Positions 9,476-16,208 of a stretch of 32,203 nt of DNA are shown piece after piece. The notes below the pieces were generated by a model. It searched no databases and had not been told where the DNA came from. It worked only from the letters and a program-made list of their open reading frames with translations. Each line of letters opens with the position of its first letter. The first letter of the stretch is position 1. Origin of the DNA: Flavobacteriaceae bacterium (lineage in GTDB: Bacteria > Bacteroidota > Bacteroidia > Flavobacteriales > Flavobacteriaceae). The DNA lies in the NCBI GenBank assembly GCA_028825365.1, contig JAPKAF010000017.1, forward strand, positions 1 through 32,203. The letters are read 5' to 3'. Made by a program: the position numbers and the translations under genes.

Positions 9476-9667
9476 ATGGAAACTTATAAATGTGAAAGTT
9501 GTGGAATGGCGGTTAACGCTAGTTGTGCTAAATGTAATGAACCATTGATAAATGGACATATCTCCTTAGAAAACGGAGATAAAGTACAAGTTTCAAGCTG
9601 TCCTAAGTGCGAAGGAAAGATCAAATCACCACAATGTTGTGGAAGTGATATGAGCTGTAGCCTATAA
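9476..9667 (+). CDS. Small cysteine-rich putative zinc-binding protein
   Basis: A 63-residue cytoplasmic-looking protein with no signal sequence. Cysteines form CxxC pairs at 6/9, 17/20 and 42/45, followed by C54, C55 and C61, with a HisI pair-like H28 between them, so it probably binds one or two zinc ions as a zinc ribbon. The central stretch ISLENGDKVQVSSCPKCEGK is beta-hairpin like. It starts 18 nt after the DUF5916 gene and ends just before a terminator, so it is probably co-transcribed. I recognise the general pattern as a conserved small flavobacterial protein but know of no assigned function. Confidence 0.75.
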   Translation: METYKCESCGMAVNASCAKCNEPLINGHISLENGDKVQVSSCPKCEGKIKSPQCCGSDMSCSL

Positions 9668-9676
9668 AACTTAATT

Positions 9677-9710
9677 ATAACGCACAAAATTAATTGTGTG
9701 TTATTTTTTA
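9677..9710 (+). terminator. Rho-independent terminator after the small cysteine-rich gene
   Basis: Stem ATAACGCACAA / TTGTGTGTTAT (one G-U pair) with loop AATTAA, followed by a T-run, 9 nt after the stop codon at 9667. The following stretch 9711-9819 is very AT-rich, and I see no convincing promoter or RNA gene in it. Confidence 0.82.
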
Positions 9711-9819
9711 TAGATAAAGATCACTTTACTTATATTAATGTTTTTGTGTATATAATTTATATATTGCTTCATGTAATATTTTTTTTTATTATTAAAATCA
9801 TAATTAATTAGTGTATTAA

Positions 9820-11130
9820 ATGAATATAAAATTAAAAATATCTAACTATCAAGATAAAAACAAATTATCTAATGTCTATTTTGATTTAATGGACACTAAT
9901 TATAGGAAAAAAATAAAATCTGATCTTTATGTAAACAGCTTAAACTTTACTTTAAAGGGAGTAGGACAAGGGGATTCGAATTATATTTCTAAAAACATAC
10001 TACTAGAAAAGCTTGAAAAACAAAGACTACTTACAATAGATAATTTCAAATTAGGCGTGTGGAAATTATCTGATTGCGAAAATTACTTAAGAAAAGGAGT
10101 TGAAATAAAATCAATAAAAGACTTTATAAATGAGAATTTTAAAAATGTTTCAATCTTTACAAAAAATGATTATTTAAATACGGTTGGAGTTTACAAAAAA
10201 CACCTTAAAATCGAAAGAACTATGTACCTAAGAGATTTAAATACAGAAAACTTACTGTTATTTAAAACCAACACTCTTTTTAACGGATTAAAAATATCTT
10301 CAATAAACTCATATTTAAAAAAACTAAAAGTCATTGTTAATAAGGCTCATTCAAAAAATTTAATTATAAATAAAAACATATTCTCAAAAAATTTAATTGA
10401 AAAGGAAGGGTTTAAAAAAGTAAAAAGGAAAGAAATAGATACCTCTAAAATCGAAGTTGGTATATTTAAATCAGAAAGCATTTATGATATCCAGGCAATC
10501 GCATTTTTTATAACAATGATAATGTTTAAAGGAATGAAGCCAATAGAAATGGTTAGATATAGCTATTTAGAGAGCTCTGATTTAGCAAATGAGAAATACG
10601 TGTCTTATACCTCAAAAGGGATTAACAAGTACATTAAATTTAGTGAGAATACATTCAGGCTAATAAGGATACTTAAAACATCCTTGCATTTCACTCATTT
10701 TGAAAAAAGCCCAGAAATGTTAGCCCCTTACAACAATGTATATGAAATTTTCAACCAGAGTGTTTCAACAAAAATTAAGAAACATAAAAATATATGGAAT
10801 ATATACCAAAAGAAAATTAAAAATTTAATTGGATGTAACTATACAATGGCAAATACAATTTATATAAACTATATAAATAGTTTAGAGATTTCAAATAACG
10901 CAAGAGAAATACTGATAGGTAATAAAGACGGTAAAAATATAATATTTGATCAAAATAGTCCACTAAGAGATCAAATTAAAAGTGCAGAAAATAAATTAAT
11001 GGAAGATTTTCAACTAGGAAAATTAGTAGCATTAATAGAAAATAAAATGAACTTACTTGGTATCGTTAATACAGAAAAAACAAAATGGGAAAGGCCAATA
11101 GATTTTATAAAAACCCTCTCTAATAGTTAA
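9820..11130 (+). CDS. Tyrosine-recombinase-like protein lacking catalytic residues
   Basis: A 436-residue protein that follows the layout of Bacteroidota phage-integrase/Xer-type recombinases. It has an N-terminal arm-like part, a SAM-like core-binding domain (about 100-200, FTKNDYLNTVGVYKKHLK ... SSINSYLKKLKVIVNKA) and a C-terminal catalytic-domain fold (about 220-385). The box I segment reads FKGMKPIEMVRYSYLE, with Lys240 where Arg is usual. The beta-strand lysine is kept (YTSKG, Lys266). The box II region reads IGCNYTMANTIYINYI with no HxxR, LGH has become IGN (366-368), and no tyrosine occurs after residue 351, so the nucleophile is gone. The reading frame is intact, suggesting a retained non-catalytic DNA-binding or structural role. 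It ends with a 4-nt overlap with the convergent beta-mannosidase gene. No attachment sites or tRNA are visible nearby. Confidence 0.72.
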   Translation: MNIKLKISNYQDKNKLSNVYFDLMDTNYRKKIKSDLYVNSLNFTLKGVGQGDSNYISKNILLEKLEKQRLLTIDNFKLGVWKLSDCENYLRKGVEIKSIKDFINENFKNVSIFTKNDYLNTVGVYKKHLKIERTMYLRDLNTENLLLFKTNTLFNGLKISSINSYLKKLKVIVNKAHSKNLIINKNIFSKNLIEKEGFKKVKRKEIDTSKIEVGIFKSESIYDIQAIAFFITMIMFKGMKPIEMVRYSYLESSDLANEKYVSYTSKGINKYIKFSENTFRLIRILKTSLHFTHFEKSPEMLAPYNNVYEIFNQSVSTKIKKHKNIWNIYQKKIKNLIGCNYTMANTIYINYINSLEISNNAREILIGNKDGKNIIFDQNSPLRDQIKSAENKLMEDFQLGKLVALIENKMNLLGIVNTEKTKWERPIDFIKTLSNS

Positions 11131-13700
11131 TAAGTATCATACAAACTAAGAAGTTTAATGTTCTTTTTGATATCAACAAGGTTAAGGTTTGTGTCTTTTT
11201 TAATAGATATTACATACTTCTTCCCAGGAATCATATCAAAGTAATTATCAGAAAAATTATTCTTTGAATCTATGTCTACAAAAATATTCTTTACCAGATT
11301 TTTAGATTTCAAACTTATTTCAAAAACATCATGAAGTTCTGTAATTTCATATTCTATAATTGGTTTCTTTAATTTCAAGTCCTTAAAGCTTGACATGTAG
11401 TATATATTACTAGAGATTTCTTTTTTATCCTTAAACAAAGAGGCAGATACCAAACTATTATTAATATCAAAATTATTATTTACCCAATCCATAGACAGAC
11501 TATCTATTTTTATAGTTGAATCTGGATCAAGAATGTAATCTTTGTTTTTCTGAAATAATATTTCTCCGTCAAGACTTAATATTGTGAGATTTAAAGTTAC
11601 TTCTTGAGCCTCGTAAAGGTCAGATATTACGTGCAATTCAAGTTGGTTTTCTGTCTTATAAAAACTAATCAAAATCGGCTGAAATGATTTTTTTGTAGAG
11701 TAGTGAAGAGCTTTCCATTTGCCGTAATAATCAATACTTGACCAAGATGCAACTGGCCAACAATCATTTAATTGCCAGTATAAACTCCCCATAGAGTATC
11801 CTTTATTTCTTCTATGGGACTCCATTCCTATAGAAACACCATAAGCTTGTAAAATTTGACTTACATATAAATATCCAGCAAAACTGTTTGGTTTTTTGTA
11901 ATATCTAAACATATAGTTTTCAATTGTGCTGTTTCCAATACTAGATCTTTGGTGTGATGTCATTACTTCAGAATATATATTATAATCAGTTTCATTTGTG
12001 TATTTATCAACACTTGAAAACTCTGGAAAAGACTGAAAGCCATACTCAGACATGAATCTAGGAACTTTTTTATTGTACGATTCAAAATCTTCTTGACCCC
12101 ACCAAACACCCCAATAATGCACATCTCCACTTGTGTAATTTTCTGGCTGTCCAAAAGAACTTCCAGGTGATGATGGCCAATAATCAGTGCTACTATCTAA
12201 TTTCTTTACAGCATTAGGTAGTAATTTATGAAAAACATCATCGTATGCTTTGCTAATCTTATTTGCGACCTCTAAAGATTGATTTTTAATTACATCTTCT
12301 TCCCAGCCCCATCTTTTCCATGCGGATAACACCTCGTTATTACCACACCATAAAGCGATTGATGGGTGTGATCGCAATCTTTTAATATTATATTCTGCTT
12401 CTTCTTTAACAGAGCTTAAAAATTCTTCATCACCAGGATACATCGCGCAGGCAAACATAAAATCTTGCCAAACTAATAGTCCTTTTTCATCACACAGATT
12501 ATAAAATATTTCTTTTTCATAAATACCACCACCCCAAACTCTTATCATATTCATATTAGCATCTACAGCAGCCTGTAATAATTCTTCATATTTATCATCA
12601 GAAACTCTGTTTAAAAAAACATCTTGCGGGATATAATTTACCCCTTTCATAAAAACAGGTTTTTTATTTACTTCAAAGTAAAAGTTATTACCAATACTAT
12701 CTTCAGAGGTCACTAAATTTATCTCTCTAAGCCCAATTTTCTTTGAGCTTGTAGTATAGTTATTCTTTGATTTAAGTTTTACTTTAATCTCATACATAGT
12801 TTGATTACCCAAACCATTGGGCCACCATAATTCATAATTTTTAATTGAAAATGGTATTTCAATCTTGTTTGCTCCTTTATTTACATAGACAAAATCTGTG
12901 GATATTTTTTTATTATTTACATAGATTTCAGAAATCATTTCATCAATCTCTAAAGAAGATTCTAATTCAATTTCAGCAACTAGATTTGCATTTTCGCTTA
13001 GACTCAATTGTCTTATGTACAAGTCTTGGATATTAAAATAATTCCAAGTTGTTAAATTAATGGGCTGCCAAATACCACTGGTTACTAATCTAGGTCCCCA
13101 ATCCCAGCCATAATGATAGGGGGCTTTCCTTGTGAAAACACTGACCCTCTTATTCCCTTCAACCTTTCCTATTTCTGCTAAATCGTTCGCATTAAAAGAA
13201 GAAATATCATAGCCTAGGCTATCATGAAGAATAACTCCTTTATTGATAGGAGAAAACAACTTCACATAAAGATTATTCTTACCAACTTTAGAGTATTTTT
13301 TAATATCTACAGTTTTTCCAACAAACATATTATCTGTAGTAGCAATTAAAGAATCATTTAAATAAATAGAAGAGTAGGTGTCAATACCTTGTAATTCTAA
13401 TCCGATAAAATCACTATTAATATCGTTTTTTGAAAGTTCAAATTCGGTCTTGTACTCCCAATCGGTCTTGTCTATCCATTGAAGGTCATGCTCGTTAAGT
13501 CTATAAAAAGGATCTTTAATTAGTTGATTACTTAGTAAATCAGTGTGTACATTTCCTGGGACTGAGGCTTCAAACCAAAGAGAATCTACATTATTCTTAA
13601 ATTCCCAATTCTCAGATATCTCTACAGCATTATTAGTTTGATTACTACAATTATAACATAGAAATATTAATAAAAAAGAAAACTTAAATAAATGCTTCAT
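11127..13700 (-). CDS. Lipoprotein beta-mannosidase, GH2 family
   Basis: Retaining exo-beta-mannosidase that releases terminal beta-mannose, for example from beta-1,4-mannooligosaccharides or the Man-beta-1,4-GlcNAc core of N-glycans. The order is a lipoprotein signal peptide (lipidated Cys18), an N-terminal jelly roll containing the beta-mannosidase motif YHYGWDWGPRL (196-205), the immunoglobulin-like domain, the TIM barrel with MIRVWGGGIYE, acid/base Glu456 in WCGNNE and nucleophile Glu552 in FMSEYGFQ, then C-terminal beta domains. The length of 857 residues and the catalytic spacing agree with Bacteroides BtMan2A. After the lipid cysteine comes SNQTNN, without the acidic surface-export signal, so periplasmic placement is likely. 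It lies 25 nt downstream of a small lipoprotein gene and probably shares its transcript. It would complement the three GH92 alpha-mannosidases nearby. Confidence 0.92.
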   Translation of the reverse strand: MKHLFKFSFLLIFLCYNCSNQTNNAVEISENWEFKNNVDSLWFEASVPGNVHTDLLSNQLIKDPFYRLNEHDLQWIDKTDWEYKTEFELSKNDINSDFIGLELQGIDTYSSIYLNDSLIATTDNMFVGKTVDIKKYSKVGKNNLYVKLFSPINKGVILHDSLGYDISSFNANDLAEIGKVEGNKRVSVFTRKAPYHYGWDWGPRLVTSGIWQPINLTTWNYFNIQDLYIRQLSLSENANLVAEIELESSLEIDEMISEIYVNNKKISTDFVYVNKGANKIEIPFSIKNYELWWPNGLGNQTMYEIKVKLKSKNNYTTSSKKIGLREINLVTSEDSIGNNFYFEVNKKPVFMKGVNYIPQDVFLNRVSDDKYEELLQAAVDANMNMIRVWGGGIYEKEIFYNLCDEKGLLVWQDFMFACAMYPGDEEFLSSVKEEAEYNIKRLRSHPSIALWCGNNEVLSAWKRWGWEEDVIKNQSLEVANKISKAYDDVFHKLLPNAVKKLDSSTDYWPSSPGSSFGQPENYTSGDVHYWGVWWGQEDFESYNKKVPRFMSEYGFQSFPEFSSVDKYTNETDYNIYSEVMTSHQRSSIGNSTIENYMFRYYKKPNSFAGYLYVSQILQAYGVSIGMESHRRNKGYSMGSLYWQLNDCWPVASWSSIDYYGKWKALHYSTKKSFQPILISFYKTENQLELHVISDLYEAQEVTLNLTILSLDGEILFQKNKDYILDPDSTIKIDSLSMDWVNNNFDINNSLVSASLFKDKKEISSNIYYMSSFKDLKLKKPIIEYEITELHDVFEISLKSKNLVKNIFVDIDSKNNFSDNYFDMIPGKKYVISIKKDTNLNLVDIKKNIKLLSLYDTY

Positions 13701-13725
13701 CTTGTTTTTAGTATTTATAAATAAA

Positions 13726-14211
13726 CTACTTACTGTCGGCTTGTATAAACTCTCTAGAAATATCGTCTGATTGTAAAAAACTCAACTTTAGCTCTTCGTC
13801 TTCATATTTTAAGTAAACACTTTCCATCCAAACTATATTTTCCTCTTTCTTTACTCCCTTTTCAATAAAAATAAACTTACCCTTATTAAAATAACTTATA
13901 TGAGCCGTGTTGTCATCTATACTAACTTTAAAGTCATATAAACTCCAATCCGTTGATATATATCCTTTTTTAAAATGTGTTTTTATAACGTTTAAAAATG
14001 AGGGTAAATCATATTTCTCTCCCATCTCATAAATAACAAAATCACTTGTCGTAAAATCATACACTAATTCTTTTCCGAGGTTATCTATATCTAAAGCTGT
14101 AAAGAAACCTTTCAGAACTGAAATTGCCTGATCTTCAGTGATAATCTTTTTAGGGGCGGAGTTACAACTCATCAAACACAAAATAAGTAAAGAAATTATT
14201 AATCTATTCAT
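13726..14211 (-). CDS. Small NTF2-like lipoprotein of unknown function
   Basis: A predicted lipoprotein of 161 residues. The signal peptide ends LCLMSC with lipidated Cys16. The mature part resembles an NTF2/SnoaL (DUF4440-type) domain: an N-terminal helix (ITEDQAISVLKGFFTALD), a TTSDFVIYEMG strand, and paired strands around AHISYFNKGKFIFIEKG and NIVWMESVYLKYEDEELKLSFLQSD. It lies 25 nt upstream of the beta-mannosidase gene in the same direction, so co-transcription is likely, but nothing links it to glycan hydrolysis. It shares a 66-nt divergent intergenic region with the DUF3078 gene. It is not closely similar to the other NTF2-like lipoprotein at 6424-6918. Confidence 0.65.
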   Translation of the reverse strand: MNRLIISLLILCLMSCNSAPKKIITEDQAISVLKGFFTALDIDNLGKELVYDFTTSDFVIYEMGEKYDLPSFLNVIKTHFKKGYISTDWSLYDFKVSIDDNTAHISYFNKGKFIFIEKGVKKEENIVWMESVYLKYEDEELKLSFLQSDDISREFIQADSK

Positions 14212-14277
14212 GGTGTAAAACTTTTATATTATTAAATTTACTATATATATTCTTATCCATAATATTAATAAAAAAAA

Positions 14278-15195
14278 ATGAATAAAGTATTATTGCTGTT
14301 ATTGAATATTATTATATCCACTAATTCACTTTCACAAGCAGTTGTAACTGATTCCCTTAAACAAGAAGGATGGAATAAATCTGGAAAGATTACTTTTCTT
14401 GTAAACCAATCTGCTTTTAGTAATTGGACATCTGGGGGGGAGAACAGTATTGCTGGGGCACTATCTTTAGATTATAATTTAAACTATTTAAAAAATGGTT
14501 GGGCCTGGGACACAAAAATGATAGGGGCCTTTGGGATGAATAAAAATAGTGATAGTGAATTTGCAAAAAAGACAGATGACAGAATAGAGATTAATTCTCT
14601 AGTTGGGAAAAAATTTACAAAAGAATTAAGTTATTCTAGTTTTTTAAATTTCAAAACTCAATTCGCTAGAGGCTATAAATATTCAACTAACTCGCTCGGG
14701 TTAGAAGAAAGAGAGGAAACAACTAGGTTCTTTTCTCCTGCGTATATACAATTAGGGGTAGGTGTTTACTGGAAAAAAACAAAAGATTTTTGGATAAATA
14801 TGGCTCCTGTAACCGGGAGATTAATTATAGCCAATAGAAAATTTACTTCAAATCTTATCGACGGGGCAGAGTACTTTGGTATTTCTAAGGGCAACACCTC
14901 TAGATTTGAATTAGGCGCATCACTAAGTGGATTCTATAAGTTTGAGTTAATAGAGAATGTAATTCTTGAGCAAAGTTTAAGCTTATACTCAGATTATCTT
15001 CAAAATGCTGAAAATATCGATGTTGATTATACAGTCTCTGCCTTTATGAAAATTAATGATTATCTATCTACAACCTTAATTATGCAATGTAGATATGATG
15101 ATAATGCAATAAAAAAAGTTCAACTAAGGGAGGTCTTTGGTCTTGCTATAACGCTAGATTTACTTGAAATCCCTAGTATAATTTCGAAAATTTAA
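14278..15195 (+). CDS. DUF3078 domain-containing exported protein
   Basis: A 305-residue exported protein with a signal peptide ending NSLSQ (residue 20). The segment GWNKSGKITFLVNQSAFSNW followed by TSGGENS is diagnostic for DUF3078, a Bacteroidota family that looks like an outer-membrane beta-barrel (alternating aromatic strands throughout, for example WAWDTKMIGAFGMN and LSLYSDYLQNAENIDV). Function is unknown. It is transcribed alone, divergently from the lipoprotein/beta-mannosidase pair, and its stop codon lies only 2 nt from the stop of the convergent Bax-inhibitor gene with no terminator hairpin between. A run of seven Gs (14434-14440) encodes the SGGE part. Confidence 0.85.
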   Translation: MNKVLLLLLNIIISTNSLSQAVVTDSLKQEGWNKSGKITFLVNQSAFSNWTSGGENSIAGALSLDYNLNYLKNGWAWDTKMIGAFGMNKNSDSEFAKKTDDRIEINSLVGKKFTKELSYSSFLNFKTQFARGYKYSTNSLGLEEREETTRFFSPAYIQLGVGVYWKKTKDFWINMAPVTGRLIIANRKFTSNLIDGAEYFGISKGNTSRFELGASLSGFYKFELIENVILEQSLSLYSDYLQNAENIDVDYTVSAFMKINDYLSTTLIMQCRYDDNAIKKVQLREVFGLAITLDLLEIPSIISKI

Positions 15196-15197
15196 AA

Positions 15198-15956
15198 TTA
15201 TCTACTACGTAATTTTGATAGTAGTTTAAGTATTTCTAAATATAGCCATATCAATGTTACCAATAGTCCAAAAGCACCATACCATTCCATGTATTTAGGA
15301 GCTCCTTTCTCTGCACCTTCTTCAATAAAATCAAAGTCTAAAACTAGATTAAGTGAAGCTATAACAACAATAAATAAACTAATTCCTATACTCATAAGTG
15401 AACTGTTTGTTGGGTCCAAAACTGATATCGAAGCGCCAAAAAAACTCATTACAAAGCTAGCCATATAAACTAAAAATATTCCTCCAGTTGCAGCAACAAC
15501 ACCAAGTTTAAAGTTCTCAGTAGCTTTTATCATTCCTGATCTGTAAGCTAGAAGTAACGATGCTAATATCCCTAAGGTTAAGCCAATTGCTTGCATTACA
15601 ATTCCTTCATAAGCTTGATTGAACATATAAGAAATTGAACCCATTGCAAGACCTTCTAAAATAGCATATATAGGGACAGTAATAGGAGACCATTCTTTTT
15701 TAAAAATTGTAATGATAGCTACAATTAATCCTCCAAATACTCCTACTGGAATAAGATAAGTCATGCCAGGTGCAAAGCTATAATAACCAGAAAATATCAA
15801 CAAGAACAATCCAATTGCTGTTTTGTCTACAGTGCCCTTAATAGTCATTACCTCATTTATTTCAGCCCCTCTGGAGGTGCGTGAAAATGAATCAAAAGAA
15901 GACTTATTTAGTGCTGGATTTCCACTTCTATATCTTAAACGTGAACGGTTCATCAT
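15198..15956 (-). CDS. Bax inhibitor-1/YccA family membrane protein
   Basis: A 252-residue integral membrane protein. A polar N-terminus of about 45 residues (RYRSGNPALNKSSFDSFSR) is followed by seven hydrophobic segments, including TAIGLFLLIFSGYYSFAPG, YLIPVGVFGGLIVAIITIF, GLTLGILASLLLAY, GVVAATGGIFLVYMASFVMS, SIGISLFIVVIASLNLVLDF and WYGAFGLLVTLIWLYLEILK. The FDFIEEGAEKGAPKYMEWYG loop before the last segment is characteristic of this family. Such proteins are proposed pH-sensitive calcium leak channels or regulators of membrane protease FtsH; the role here is unproven. It starts 1 nt after the PhnA-domain gene. Either of the two initial Met codons may be used. Confidence 0.9.
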   Translation of the reverse strand: MMNRSRLRYRSGNPALNKSSFDSFSRTSRGAEINEVMTIKGTVDKTAIGLFLLIFSGYYSFAPGMTYLIPVGVFGGLIVAIITIFKKEWSPITVPIYAILEGLAMGSISYMFNQAYEGIVMQAIGLTLGILASLLLAYRSGMIKATENFKLGVVAATGGIFLVYMASFVMSFFGASISVLDPTNSSLMSIGISLFIVVIASLNLVLDFDFIEEGAEKGAPKYMEWYGAFGLLVTLIWLYLEILKLLSKLRSR

Positions 15957-15957
15957 G

Positions 15958-16170
15958 TTAATTTTTTTTTATGAATTCTGTTTTTAAAACAAGGCCTTTA
16001 ATTTTTTTAAATTTGCAATCTATCTCGCCTGGATTGTTAGTTAATCGAATATTTTTGATTGAAGTGCCTCTTTTAATGGTAATTGAAGTGCCCTTTACTT
16101 TTAAGTCTTTTATTAAAAAAATAGTATCTCCATCACTCAGAAGGTTACCATTAGCATCTTTACTTTCCAT
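15958..16170 (-). CDS. Solitary PhnA/YjdM C-terminal domain protein
   Basis: A 70-residue protein that is essentially one PhnA (YjdM C-terminal) domain: DANGNLLSDGDTIFLIKDLK, then VKGTSITIKRGTSIKNIRL, and PGEIDCK near the end. The full-length YjdM/PhnA protein has an N-terminal zinc ribbon that is absent here, and no upstream in-frame extension is apparent, so this is the short form seen in many Flavobacteriia. Despite the historical name, PhnA is not part of phosphonate degradation, and its function is unknown. It lies 38 nt downstream of a GH92 gene and 1 nt upstream of the Bax-inhibitor gene, so it could be transcribed with either. Confidence 0.82.
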   Translation of the reverse strand: MESKDANGNLLSDGDTIFLIKDLKVKGTSITIKRGTSIKNIRLTNNPGEIDCKFKKIKGLVLKTEFIKKN

Positions 16171-16208
16171 TTTGTTTTGTTCTAATTATCGGATAAAAGT
16201 AATAAAAT

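Noticed and set aside
9711-9819. Promoter or small RNA in the AT-rich gap before the recombinase-like gene
   Set aside because: There are T-rich and TATA-like stretches but no TAnnTTTG with a properly spaced TTTG, and no stable hairpin apart from the terminator already listed.
9820-11130. A mobile element or genomic island carried by the recombinase-like gene
   Set aside because: No attachment-site repeats, tRNA, other mobility genes or base-composition shift were seen, and the protein lacks the catalytic residues.
15958-16170. Treating the PhnA-domain gene as a truncated pseudogene of full-length YjdM
   Set aside because: No remnant of the N-terminal zinc ribbon is visible upstream, and the domain itself is complete; short PhnA proteins are known in Flavobacteriia.
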